Shown: positions 45,301-56,250, numbered from the stretch's first letter. The stretch: 64,000 nt of DNA from Chara braunii (GCA_003427395.1 BFEA01000423.1:367626-431625), one strand, 5' to 3'. Program-made: numbers and translations. Notes: generated from the letters alone by a model not told the origin.

Positions 45301-46800
45301 ACAAACAATCTCATATCATCAAGCTGTGAGAAATTAGCTCTGTAAAGACCCGTTTTGGACTACTCTTCTCAAAACTTGGACAAAGTTACCTCTAACAGAC
45401 AAACTTTCCCCAAAGAGATGGGAAAAGATATGTCAACAATCACTATTTGATAACAGATTAATCAGAGATTCTCAATGATATGTTCTTCACGACACCGATT
45501 CACCATGGAAGGATGGGTTCGAAATGGAGTACTAAGGATTAAGGGCATCTGGGACAAAGAGACAAATGACTGGATTTACCCTTCATTATTGCTTGCTCGC
45601 CTATACCATTGTCACACCCAGTAGAAGCTCTTGAGAGAATCGTTAACTTGATTCCTTTGGAATGGATTCGTATTTTGCGCAAAGGTCCTAAACTAGAAAC
45701 CAATGGTTGGGTGGCCATTAGGAATCGTCCTCAAGAGATTGATATTATTATGGATAAATTTCCTAATGGAGATATTTTATTGTCAATCTTTGAACTAGGT
45801 CATAGTCTCCAAAAGTCAGGACAAAATCGTATGGGTACAAAACAACCATATTTTTAGGATCAGAATACTAAAAATAAACGATAAGTGTTTAGCTTTCAAG
45901 CCTAACTCACATATTTCATAAGTACCCCTAGATCCTATCAATTGGAGTTGGAGATCAAAAGGAAGACGTAAAAGAGTGAATAGATCTTATAGAAGGGATC
46001 TTCATACTCTAACAGTAAAATCAACTTACCGAATGTTGAGAGTTAAAATTAACCTCCGAGATGTGATCTCCCTAAGATGGATGAAACACCTTAATCTTAG
46101 TAGAGAGGATTGACGACAAATCAAGCGGTTTAACATAATGAAATAAAAACCGGCAAAGGTAGTCTCACTTCAATGAAAAATTGAGCATCGCTGCTTGCCC
46201 ATAAATGATTCATTGATAGACAAATCCTCCCTTAAACAAAAAGGGGTAGCAGATTCATGGTGCAAATTTTGTAAATCTGCTTTCCCAAGTAGACTGATTC
46301 CTGAAACCATTGAGCATATATTTATGCAATGCCCCAACATTATCTGGTTGCGGAGGTGGTGGGAGCACATCTGGAGTCAATTGGTGTCAGGGATCCATTG
46401 ACCTTGGAACTGGAAGGCAATAATGCTAGAATCCTGGTTGTCTAATTCCTATGAAGAATTCACACAAAATATTTTCACCATTGGAAGAATGGTGGTTATG
46501 TGGGCCATTTGGCTTAGGAGATGCACTTATGAAATGGAAGGATGCGGGCTGGATGGGCCTGACTTTATTGATACAATCAAACAACAGGTCCAAACTAAGA
46601 TTTCAATGAAATGGGAACAAACAAAAAAGTCGAATTTTTATCTTCATGAACAGAAGTTCTCAAACATATCCAAAACTTTACCTACCAGCTGGCTTCGAGG
46701 GAACCAGAGGGGAAACTGGGAAAGGTTGTGTGGGATGGGGCTTTGGGGCAGGAGGATGATGAGTTGTGCAGGAACTACAGATTGGTCTTTGAAGACTGGA
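42330..46800 (+). pseudogene. LINE copy 4 ORF2 remnants (RT, zf-RVT)
   Basis: RT fingers YGPITLLTVVYKLVAKVFADRLI (about 42490) are followed by SVRQRDPIAPFLFVIIMEAL (about 42865; the usual G of SVRQGDP is R, a G-to-A change), the gap, then KVNWGSKILGWWIH (43452), the DNHDLK segment up to 43810, and after the insert LLTHLLKL and ALEQIRRLAPP (45170). The zinc domain is INDSLIDKSSLKQKG..WCKFCKS..TIEHIFMQCP (46198-46335) with C-x2-C, H and C present. The final 184-codon frame continues to 46803. Many stops and shifts are present. Confidence 0.8.
43814..45026. mobile_element. TTAA-flanked DNA element IV (piggyBac-like ends)
   Basis: ACCACCAGTAC (43814-43824) and its inverse GTACTGGTGGC (45016-45026, 10 of 11 matching) bound 1213 bp, directly flanked by TTAA at 43810-43813 and 45027-45030. 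It lies inside LINE copy 4 ORF2. Removing it with one TTAA rejoins LINE coding sequence in frame, which supports a true insertion with TTAA duplication. The interior is non-coding as far as I can see, with A-tracts at about 44250 and 44310 and a T-tract at 44460, so it is non-autonomous. Confidence 0.8.
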
Positions 46801-46804
46801 CTAC

Positions 46805-46808
<4 letters not shown>

Positions 46809-46850
<42 letters not shown>

Positions 46851-49810
46851 GGAACAAAGCTCCAATCTATTCGTGGGGAGCAGCACGTGTTGGGAACCGG
46901 GCCCAGCGTCCCATATGGAAAAGTACATCGGATTTAGAAAATTTGAGATACCGGGGCCATTACCTGGCTTTGGCTAAGAGAAAATTGGAGCTACTTAGAA
47001 GATTACTACGACAAACTTCAGAATTGAACAAAATTCAGAAACCAACTCAGGAGCCCCCCATCAATCCTCTTTACCTCACTCCGGCAAGACTTACGGCAAC
47101 AGAGCCACCATCTTCGTTGCTGCTGTACCCTATTTCCATCCTACCAGCTAGCCCCCGCACTACAGTCTTCACCCGAATACAACGTACCGTCATTATAGCT
47201 GTATTTGGGTTATCTTGCCGTCTAAATACAGCCATAATGACCGTACGTTGTATTCGGGGGAAGAAGGTAGTAGGATGCTTGATATCCCACCATCTACTTC
47301 TCCCACTCACCTAAAAGACTCAGACCCCCCAATCCATCCCTTGTACCCCACTCCGGCAAGACTTACTGTAGCAGAGCCACCGTCTTCGTTGCTGCTGTGC
47401 CCTATTCCCGTCCTACCAACTAGCCCCCTTGTTAGTAGGACGCGTAATATCCCACCTTCTCCTTCTCCCACTCACCTCGGTCTCTTGAGAAAATGTCTTA
47501 GCAATACGGAAAACATAGAAATAGACCTCATAGGTCCTACAAATGCTCAAAACCCCTTGAAAACCCTAACAAACCCTTCCAATGCACTCCAACACTGTCC
47601 TACTCCCCGTCGAGCTCTTCCAGGTCTCACACCCCCACATCCTACTGGGTTACAGGGCAACACGACTCACCCCAGCTCCGACCAGCATCGTCCCAGCAAC
47701 AACTCTTAGTTGTCCCGTGGAATGCCCACCCCAAAGCATCCTAGATCTCTCTACCAGGCCTCACGCTCCTGCATCAGCAGGTCACAGGGCAACACCCCAG
47801 CATCGGCCAGTGTCGCTCTGCCATCGAACAGCCGCAGGTCACTGAGTATAACAACATGGAAGCCACCTAACAAGAGTTGCTAGGAATCCCAAGAGTCCGA
47901 AAAAATTCTTAAGACCATCAATCAGCCATCCGCGTATGATCAACCCTGAGATCTATTTTTGAGATTTTTTTTTTTTCAAAAAGAAAACAGTCAACCCTAC
48001 TCTCATTCCCTTTCACCCCCTACTCTTCTTCATCTCCCGACGAGCCGACCTCCTCCACCACATAGTTCGGGAGAGAAGAACAATAGACCAACGACCTCAC
48101 CAAAATCCCCTAGCGATGAAAAACAAACTTCAATTCTTCCTCTTCCTACGACAGGCCGACCTCCTCCACCACATAGTTCGAAGGAGGAGGAAAAAGTTGT
48201 TCACTCCGTCGCAATTTTGCGCAGCACCCTAACCTCCCATCCCCTTACCACCTTCCAATGCAAACTTATAACAGCTAAGCCACCATCTCAACTGCAGTTG
48301 TGCCCTAATCCAATCCCGCCAGGTAGCCCTCCTCACCAGCGGGACGCAATGTTACCAATCAAAAAAACTTCCCCCCTCCACTTCAGTCCCCTGCCTGTTC
48401 CGTAGGCAGGTAAAAGGCAACTGATCCCCTCCCACACTCTTCCTAAATCCCCATTCAACTGCATCCCGCGACAAGCCGACCTCCTTCACCCATAGTTCGC
48501 GAGATGAAGAAAAGTGAAGGCAGACAACCCTCGACTTCCTCTTGCGACAAGCCGACCTCCTCCACCACATAGTTCGCAGAAGAAAAACAAAAGTGATCCT
48601 CCATCTGAAACTTGCCAACCGTACCCAAGCCTCAGATACTGATCAGATCCTTCGCCTGCCTACCCTAACCCAAACTGACTCGTGAGAGGTAAACTTCATG
48701 CAATCGGAATGTAAAACCGAGTTAGAGTCACTATTGAGGATCAAGAGATTAAAATTCGAAATCTGATTTATGAGTACCAGTATCAAGGAACTAAAGAATA
48801 GAAAAAAAACAGAAAACGAAGTATTTCGATTTTCAACATCAATTTAGAATTGAGTAATCGTTCATTGAGATCAGAGTAAAGCTCTGATTTTTACGAATTT
48901 CCGATTAGGAATCTTGCAAAAAAATTACGAATTGAAACTCTGATTTACGAATTTCAGATTAAGAATCTTACCCAGAAATTACGGATTGAAAATTAAGTCG
49001 AATTCAATTAGGGATCAATTACTACCAACAACACATGAGAATGAGATTTAAGACCAAACACACAAAATCATTTAAACATCCTCTGAAAAAATCCCAGTCA
49101 CGCCAGCATCGGAATACATCATTGTCAGGAAAATCCAAATCATGTTTTACGCCAAAAAATTAAACACTCAGTAGGGATTTTATAAGCTTGTAATCAGCAG
49201 GATGGGAAAGACAGCGGACAATCTACGTAATTCCTTACCAGCCCCAATTCCCACCTCCCACTCATATCATGTCCTCCCCCACTCTCAACCTCCACCTCCT
49301 TCATCGGCTTCAAAAGCATTTCAGTTGTTCGTGGCCTGCTTCGCATGTAACCAATAAGCTGAACGATGAAAGTTATCCGACCATGGCCAATCACTTACCA
49401 CAACACAGCCACGTAGCGAGCCCAAGTTGCCAAACCTGTCAACAACCCCTCGCTGGCAGTCCAGATAGGGAAAGAAACATCCCTGGTGGCAAAGCCTGCA
49501 CGATCCGCCGTCTCTCGTAGCCCGCCCTAAGAATCCCACCAAGAGAAGATCTATGGAGTATACTCCCAGAGAAGAGAAAACAACACCTCACCCACTCGTC
49601 GCCACGCCCAGCCATCCCGCGCCTCAAATTTTCACCCGCTACGTCGGCGCCTCACTACTTGTTGCTGCTCCCCATCCCCGCTCATCGCCGTACCCAGCCA
49701 TCCCGCGCCTCAAGTTTTCACCCGCTGTGTCGCCCACGTCGCCCGGCTTTTCCATCGCGCACCGGCAGGATCGTACCGGCGGGGCGCAGCGCTCCCGGTC
49801 GCTCCGCGCC
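46809..49810 (-). mobile_element. Long non-coding retroposon unit B with poly-A tail
   Basis: This is the minus-strand partner of unit A. From its 3' end: 41 A (T at 46809-46849), the tail GGGACGCTGGGCCCGG..GAATAGATTGGAG, GTAGTGGCCC-like and GTAAGTCTTGCCGG repeats (two to three copies), the CGAACTATGTGGTGGAGGAGGTCGG blocks (48050-48580) and GACCGGGAGCGCTGCGCCCCGCC at about 49800. It also contains an inverted repeat of about 40 bp, GAATACAACGTACCGTCATTATAGC / its inverse (47173-47260). Confidence 0.8.
47173..47262. repeat. Short hairpin inside unit B
   Basis: CCGAATACAACGTACCGTCATTATAGCTGTATTT and the inverse AAATACAGCCATAATGACCGTACGTTGTATTCGG lie 10-20 bp apart. I do not see it in unit A, so it is probably a small foldback insertion within unit B. 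Confidence 0.75.
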
Positions 49811-50152
49811 CTGCCGCTTTACTCCAGCCTGGACCCCTCCATCCCAATGTGTCATTACTGGACTTTTCCGATCCCTTTCCTCCTCATGCTACAACCTTAG
49901 CCCCAAGATCCTGGTTTGGTTACGACTGATAGGGTGGAGCTTCTCTGAGTGTGCAACAGTGTTTTGCTAGGTAATATTGCAGGTTCTGGTGCCCAACATA
50001 GGCGAAGAGGCACAAAATAGTAATATCATTCCAACTAAAGCTTAGTACTAGCTTACATCCTGTTCAGTGAACCCCCCAGTTTCCTCTGGGGCAACAATGC
50101 TGCCAGGAAAGAGTGCACCCTTTTCTATTGTTCTCATTTCTCAATGTTCCAA

Positions 50153-50301
50153 AGCAGACGCTGGACCTGCTTTCCAGCACGTGAGGCTCCCCTCCAAGAG
50201 ACTGGAGCAACAGGCGCTCGTATTAAGGGAGGATGCTCTTATCACCTTCCCTAGTAATATAGCCCTGTTTTTATCACCAAGAAAAAAAGAAAAAAAAAAA
50301 A
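50153..50301 (+). mobile_element. Retroposon tail copy with poly-A
   Basis: GACGCTGGACCTGCTTTCCAGCACGTG, CTCCAAGAGACTGGAGC, a GATGCTCTTATCACC segment and a terminal A-rich run (50281-50301). Same family as units A and B; 5'-truncated. Confidence 0.7.
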
Positions 50302-50333
50302 GGATTTTTGTACTGGAGCAGCTCAGTGAAGCT

Positions 50334-50464
50334 TTTTTGTTTTGTTTAAACCAGTATCAACAGATAGTAGTTTTGGTAGAGCACGCACTCCTACCCGTCA
50401 TGCAGGGGGCCCTAGTCTATTGGTGGGGAGCTATGACCTGCTGAAAAGCGGGTCCAGCGTCCCC
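50334..50464 (-). mobile_element. Retroposon tail copy, tRNA-like
   Basis: After a short T-rich start comes TAGTTTTGGTAGAGCACGCACTC, strongly like a tRNA 5' half with box A, then TCTATTGGTGGGGAGC and GCGGGTCCAGCGTCCC in the box B position about 75 bp on. It is oriented opposite to the neighbouring 50153-50301 copy. Confidence 0.65.
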
Positions 50465-50512
50465 TGAGATACGTCGTTGAGCCGGTAAAACAGATCGTAC
50501 TGGGAATTGGGC

Positions 50513-50690
50513 CCAGCGTCCCTCATGAACTTTGCTGATGATGCCACTGATACCACCAATATAATGATGATGAGAGTAGCTGTTGATGATGATACTAATG
50601 ACATTAAATCTATGGCAAGGTTTAAACTATATCAGCACATCCTGGCCTCACAATCTGTGAGTAACTCCTGGTCTCCCCCCCGTACCAAAC
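50513..50690 (+). pseudogene. Possible short LINE RT fragment
   Basis: A frame reading NFADDATDT followed by about 40 residues ending ARFKLYQHILASQ resembles the FADD catalytic box and following helix of a LINE RT. It starts directly after a tail-like GGGCCCAGCGTCCC. Only this piece is present. The Asp-rich sequence could also be a chance product of GATGAT repeats. Confidence 0.3.
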
Positions 50691-51309
50691 ACAACACTTC
50701 CAAAGACAATGCCATCCCAAGCAATACCAATCAAAGCTGACGTGTTCTCACTACCTAGACTATGTCCGTCCCCTTAGGTCATCATGGCAGCACCCCTAGT
50801 TCACCACTGGATTGTCTTCCTCCCTCGACGAATCCCCAGATATCTCTACCAGGCCTCAAGCTCCTGCTACCACAGGTCACAGGGCTACGCCCCAGCACCG
50901 GCCAGCGTCGTTCTGGCATCGGCAAAGCCCCTTTTTCCCATTTGAAGCTGGTCCTGGTCAGAGTATCATCCCGCAGTTGTCCAGCATACTGTTACCGCAG
51001 ATGTGACCAGTTTAGCGCTTCTCAGGCAAATGATTGTACTTCATCCAATGAAAGCTTTGCACTGTTACCGTAGACAAGGCCGGTAACTGTTAAGCACTTT
51101 TCAGGCAAACTATTGTACCTCAGCCAACGAAAGCTTGTGTGGTGGGAACAGGTCCAGGAACCCCCTGGGCAGGCGGAGTGGAAAATATATCTCGATGGTT
51201 GTCCAATCCCGAAAGTGGGCCTTCTTGTTGCTTGCCTTCCCCAGCTCACCTCGGCAATCCATCCGCTGTTCTCCCCCCCCCCAGCCATTCCTCTGTGAAG
51301 GTCTTAATT

Positions 51310-52160
51310 TGTTGTGTTATTTCGTTGGCTCTACGCAGTTGATTTAGATTAGATTAACTTGGTTCCGGCAGAAGGTTTGCCACATCCACATACCCCTGCA
51401 ATAGGGATGACAGGAATTTTGAGATACCCATGTAGGAGCAATGACATACCATGCCAGCACAACCTATCCACTAAAAGGTAGAATCAGATGGTACAGAGGG
51501 AAGTAGGCATCAATAATTACGAAACAGTTATAGCATAGAACATCGATCAAAAGCAGCAGGATGAAAACGGCGTTGTCCATCCACGATGGGGGAAGGAAGG
51601 AAAGTTATGAACAAAGGTGAAGGGGAAGGTTTGGCATGGACATAGACTCCCGGCGAGCACCGACGCACCTGAAGCCATACAACTAATCAATCAATTACAG
51701 ATACGCACAAGTGATCAATTCAGCCCAGTCGCTTTTGAAACCTCTGCAATACCAAGGAGAGTATTCTAACAATCATCTGAAGAGAACAATTGACTTCCAC
51801 GTTTAACCACTCTGACCTCACTGCTGAACTCACTTATGTGCGCACCCACACATCAACCCATAACTGTGCATGAAGCGAAATGCGAAAATTAAGGAGAAGA
51901 CAAACACAGAGGAGAGAGAAGCAAGAGAAAAAGTGATTGCACAGAACAATACTTGTGGACTCTAGGCAAAACACTCACAGAAACAGTCCAGGATTGTAGC
52001 TTTTGGCCCAAGTCCAGAATCAGGGGTCAAAAGTCATGTCTCCAGCCCAAGAAGTCTCAAGAAGCTCGATGGTCAGAAGGAACCAGATCAACAGTCAAAT
52101 AAGGGACCCCGTGCCCCTGAGAACCGGTAGTTGACCTCAGTACATTTAAGAGTCAGGCCC
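51310..52160. other. Unassigned sequence
   Basis: AT-moderate sequence without recognisable domains, TIRs or RNA motifs. Confidence 0.5.
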
Positions 52161-52163
52161 AAC

Positions 52164-52273
52164 TTTTTTTTTTTTTAATAAAACATGCTCCAATCTATTC
52201 GTGGGGAGCAGCACGTGCTGGGAACCGGGCACGTGGGGAGCAGCACGTGCTGGGAACCGGGCCCACCGTCCCT
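52164..52273 (-). mobile_element. Retroposon tail copy with 32-bp internal duplication
   Basis: 13 T, then CTCCAATCTATTCGTGGGGAGCAGC. The segment GTGGGGAGCAGCACGTGCTGGGAACCGGG is present twice, starting at 52201 and 52233. It ends GGGCCCACCGTCCC. Confidence 0.75.
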
Positions 52274-52309
52274 TATAATGAGAATACAATGATGAATATT
52301 GATGATGTT

Positions 52310-52443
52310 CAGGATGATTCTGGATGATTTTGGATGATTCTGGAATGATTCAGGATGATTCTGGATGATTCTGGATGATTCTGGATGATTCTGGAATGAT
52401 TCTGGAATGATTCAGGATGATTCAGGATGATTCAGGATGATTC
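52310..52443. repeat. 10-bp minisatellite (ATGATTCTGG / ATGATTCAGG)
   Basis: About 13 tandem units of a ten-base motif, mixing ATGATTCTGG, ATGATTCAGG and 11-base variants with an extra A. It lies immediately after a retroposon tail. Confidence 0.9.
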
Positions 52444-52569
52444 AAGAGTCAGACCCAACTCGGTGAAAGCAGTCAAAGAGTCGGATATTTTTCAGAAGTC
52501 AACCACAGCCACAAATCTGATGCACATGAAAAATGGACTATATCATTCTCTGAGTTTTTGTCCTGATTG

Positions 52570-52888
52570 CAATATCAAGTCAATCTGTTCCAAAGGCTGT
52601 TTGCAATGTTCCAGAAGTTTCCAACACGCACTGGGTCCAGGCACACACTGGGCGATAGCAAATCTGGGCCATTCAAATCCAGAAATATCGGCCACACGAG
52701 GAGGGAAACTGAGGCAGGCCACGGCCAGCAATATCAAGTCATTCTGTTCCAAAGGCTATTTGCAGTGTTCCAGAAGTTTCCAAGGCCCACTGGGTCCGGG
52801 CACACACTGGGTGGCAGCAAATTTGGGCCGTTCAGATCAAGAAATCTCAGTCACACGAGGAGGCAAACTGAGGCAGGCCACGGCCAGC
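52570..52888. repeat. 159-bp tandem duplication
   Basis: CAATATCAAGTCAATCTGTTCC at 52570 recurs as CAATATCAAGTCATTCTGTTCC at 52729, with both units ending GAGGCAGGCCACGGCCAGC. The units differ at roughly one base in ten. Confidence 0.9.
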
Positions 52889-53507
52889 CGCCAGTAGAGG
52901 AGAATGGGCCTGTCCTAGCTGTCTCATGCATTCTGCCTCGCGCTGCTGGATGCTGAAGTGCTGCTCCACATTAGTGCAGAGGGAGGCAGGGGCAGCTGGT
53001 GCAGTTGGAGAGAGACAACACCAGGGGAGAGAGTAGACATTGCTTGAGTAAGGCTCCCAGCACCATAGCTTGTAGAGTAAAGAAAGAGTGAGGTTGAGGG
53101 TGATTAAGACCTGCGAGGGTGGAGAGAGGAGAGAGGCTTACCTGACTGGTGATGATGAGTCAGCGGCTTGCCCCTGAGGACTGGTGCGGATGAGCACCAA
53201 CCTCCATATACTTGAGCTTCAGACTGCAGGGAGGGGCCTGCTGCAGAGAGGCTTTATCGGTGACAACAATGAGGGAGGCATTCCCGAGGTGGCGAGTTGA
53301 GTGGGAAGGGTCCTGAAGATGAAGGGGGATTGAAAAGCCAGACAATATATGTATGATTTTGGTTCTTGTATTGACATGCACTGTTGCACACCCCGACCGT
53401 CGGCGACCCTTGACTGTTCGGCACCTACTGGTCGGGGGTCGTCGGCACCCCGCAATATATATGTGACAATATATATAATATATATATATATCGTCGTATT
53501 CAGCCTC

Positions 53508-53544
53508 CTGATGAGTCGGTGAAACTCCGACGAAACAGTTTGTC
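53508..53544 (+). ncRNA. Hammerhead ribozyme-like motif, left arm
   Basis: CTGATGA (53508-53514) is followed by a 5-bp stem II (GTCGG 53515-53519 / CCGAC 53527-53531, 7-base loop), GAA (53532-53534), and a minimal stem III (ACA/TGT with loop GTT) ending in the cleavage triplet GTC at 53544. This reproduces the conserved core of type I hammerheads found in Penelope-like and other retroelements. Stem I is not evident: the bases before CTGATGA (CAGCCTC) and after GTC (ACAGCCC) do not pair. Activity is therefore doubtful. Confidence 0.5.
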
Positions 53545-53773
53545 ACAGCCCCTCGTTTGTTGTCCTCTTCTCTCTCTCTGCCTACGGTTTACCGGGCAGT
53601 TCTATTTGTGACGATATATATATATTGTGACGATATATATGTATATATATATATCGTCACAATATATATATATATCGTCATATATCGTCACAATATATAT
53701 ATATCGTCACAAATAGAACTGCCCGGTAAGCCGTAGGCAGAGAGGGAGAAGAGGACAACAAACGAGGGGCTGT

Positions 53774-53810
53774 GGCAAACTGTTTCGTCGGAGTTTGACC
53801 GACTCATCAG
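53774..53810 (-). ncRNA. Hammerhead-like motif, right arm (inverted, mutated)
   Basis: This is the minus-strand copy of the left-arm motif: CTGATGA, GTCGG/CCGAC stem II and GAA are kept, but the triplet reads GCC where the left arm has GTC, so the base partner of the stem III closing pair and the NUH rule are lost. Confidence 0.45.
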
Positions 53811-53879
53811 GAGGCTGAACCCTAACAGTCTGCAGAATCCCCTAACTGATTACACTGTAAGTGATAATCCACCTTAACC

Positions 53880-54240
53880 CCGGCTGATCCAGAACCTCTG
53901 AATACCCCACAAACACCCCCATACTAACCCCAAATACCCCCATACACCCGCCAAACACCCACAAACCGCCCCCCAACACCCTCATACCCTCCCTCCCCCC
54001 CGTACCCCCTATACCACCCCTATATCCCTCTATACACCCCTTCCCCAACCCCCCCATCCCCAAAAATTTCTCACCGGATTTGAGCTGTGCTCAGCAAGCG
54101 CAGTACATTTTCCAACTCAGATCTGAAAAATAATTAGTGGATGGTTGTTTTCTGACTGGTCGGCAGACCGCCGACCGGTCGGCCCTACTGGTCGGCTGCA
54201 ATACGGTCGGCGGTCGGGGTCGGCGGTCGGCAGGGATTCC
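53880..54240. repeat. C-rich run and GGTCGGC cluster
   Basis: 53880-54060 holds repeated CCCCATA/CCCCAAATA runs; the opposite strand could form G-quadruplexes. 54150-54235 has at least six GGTCGGC/GCCGACC words. A matching GTCGGCGACC/GGTCGGGGGTCG cluster lies at 53390-53450 on the other side of the palindrome, as subterminal motifs of one element might. Confidence 0.55.
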
Positions 54241-54372
54241 AACCATGTTGACATGTTTATAGTTAGCTAAATTGCCCAGGCTGGGTATCTATTAATTGGT
54301 ATTGTAGCGGGTAGAAATAATGGATATGCTAGTTTATTAGTTTATATGATCCTTTTTATTCTTTTATTTATT

Positions 54373-54563
54373 TATGAATATCGGTGCATTGTAAACACTT
54401 CATTATTGGATCTTTCCTCCTCCTCTCCACTTCTTCTCTCCCCTTGTGTTATGATCCTGGTTGTTTGNTATGAATATCGGTGCATTGTAAACACTTCATT
54501 ATTGGATCTTTCCTCCTCCTCTCCACTTCTTCTCTCCCCTTGTGTTATGATCCTGGTTGTTTG
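54373..54563. repeat. 96-bp exact duplication around an N (probable assembly join)
   Basis: TATGAATATCGGTGCATTG starts at 54373 and again at 54469. The 95 bases are identical, and the two copies are separated by the single N at 54468. An unmerged contig overlap explains this better than a biological repeat. Confidence 0.85.
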
Positions 54564-54564
54564 T

Positions 54565-55960
54565 TGTCAGAAGACCAACACTCGCTCACATAGACTTCCA
54601 GGTATGCCCATACATACACAGAAGGAAGGGGAGAGGATGGGAGTATCACACCGCACAGGGAGAGATAAACACAGCGGAAGACTTGACCATGCGATATGAC
54701 AGAAAACACTGAAAGTGCAATTCGCTTCACAGAATCCTCACAACCAGTCACAAAGGAAAACTGAGCAGATCACATCCAGGAAACAATGAAGCAATGATAG
54801 TCCACACAGTATTCACACTGTTTATTAAACTCAGAGTCTTGAAATGTCAGAATAACCCCAGAACCATGGTGCGCTGCTCAGGGATGAGGAGCGCTTCACT
54901 CCCCAACCCTGAGTAACCGCTATTACTACCCCTGAGTCCCTGAAACAACCAGCCCCACCCAGATACTGCCTCCAGAGGGAAGCGCCAGCCTGACACAGGC
55001 CTCTGAGGCCAAGCGCCTCTCAGAGGAAGAAGAAGAAGACCAGCGCCACAGTGTCAGATGATGATGAAGTGCCAGAGGACTTCCCGAGGGGGGAAGTCTG
55101 TAGCAGCGTCACCTCTCCTGACAAAGATGCTCTCTGAGGAAGAAAGCTGCAGCTATGGCCGCAGCGCCAAACACCCTGACACCCTACTCCTGAGGAGGGT
55201 TCAGCAGGGCACCAACTTCTCTTGCCTCCAGCAGACTCCAGATAGCCCAGACCTCTGAACAGCCCCGCGTGCTGTCAGAGAACAGCGCAGGTCGCAGCTA
55301 TGGCCGACGCTTCACAGGTCTGGCTATGTCTGTCTTCTCCAACGCTGAAGCTGTCACCACTCCCAGTTCATGCGTTGCGCAGCAGCGATGTACACGGTAC
55401 CAACTGCCAAAAGCCCTGAACCGATTCCTACAATCTATTAATAGAACTACACTACCCTACCTAGCCTAGACCTAGACCGGACTGGCTGGACCGACCGGTA
55501 CCGTTTCAGTTTCGGCCTCTAGGGCCTCTCCCTACCCGGCTATAGGCTATAGGACCGTCTATTGGCATAGGCCGTTAAGGCCTGTCTGTCCTAGGGGTAG
55601 CCCGGGCCTGCTATTCACAGTTAGGGTAGCTGTAGGAAATTTTAGTTAGTACGGACCTATATTTTCCCGAATTTGCAGATAGGTCCCTCACGAATTTTCC
55701 TTACAGCAGGTCTCTCGGTTAGCCCTCAGCCAAACAAAATAATGAACCTAACCTACCTATGTTACAGCCTCGGGTCGACGGGTCACCGGCGACAGAAAAC
55801 AGCAAGTGAATGCACTTGTCTATTTTCTGGTTACTTGCTGCCAAAGTTTGAGGCTACAGTATGTGTGTTTGAGACTGCATGCATGACTCTGACACGGAAA
55901 GTTCCTCATGCGTTTGGGTATACACAAAGATACAGGTCGAAATAATAGCACACCAGAGGT
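54565..55960. other. Unassigned sequence, repeat-like
   Basis: It contains GA- and CAG-rich segments with repeated AGCTATGGCCGC words (55153, 55295), which recur at 60540-60790, and a CTAGACC/CCGGTACCG-rich stretch (55465-55600). No coding region is supported. Confidence 0.45.
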
Positions 55961-56250
55961 TGACATTGGGTGGCCATGACCCGACCCAATCGTACCCAGC
56001 CGTACCCGGCAGTTTTGGACGGGTGTGGGTATGACAAGATTAGTATGCACCTGTGCGGCTGGGTATGAAAATCTGAGGGGGTCATATGGCCTGGGCAGGA
56101 AACTGTAGGTTGGGTGTGGCTGGGTGTTGAAACAGTGCCTGGGCGGTTATGACCGGGTAAAGGTTCACCCTGGGTCCGGTTGCATCTCGATAGAGGTTTG
56201 GCCTGGGTGACCCATGACCTGTAGGCAAACCTAGGTAGTATTAGGGCCAG
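55960..56250. repeat. GGGT/ACCC-word cluster
   Basis: Dense GTACCC, CTGGGTG, TGACCCG and GGTTGGGTG words on both strands resemble subterminal regions of hAT-like elements, but no TIR pair was found. Confidence 0.4.

Larger units (their letters stand above)
42325..46808 (+). mobile_element. LINE copy 4, 5'-truncated, with gap and insertion
   Basis: It begins at the RT fingers (EIWKALMLMEKEKTHGIDGLPKEF at 42355) and ends after the zinc-binding domain at 46808, where a 41-base T-tract begins unit B. It is interrupted by 515 N (42931-43445) and by the TTAA-flanked insert 43814-45026. DNA identity to copies 2 and 3 is low; matches are clearer in protein. Confidence 0.82.
53501..53819. repeat. Long palindrome with AT-rich centre
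   Basis: Arms 53501-53620 and 53700-53819 are inverted copies (CAGCCTCCTGATGAGTCGG at the left outer end, its inverse at the right), about 95% alike. The centre is (AT)n with several TGTGACGATATA / TATATCGTCACA boxes. Each arm carries a hammerhead-like motif. The structure could extrude as a cruciform or give a long RNA hairpin. Confidence 0.85.

Noticed and set aside
52310-52443. Regularly spaced short repeats as a CRISPR array
   Set aside because: The repeats are 10-bp units with no spacers; this is a minisatellite in a eukaryotic sequence.
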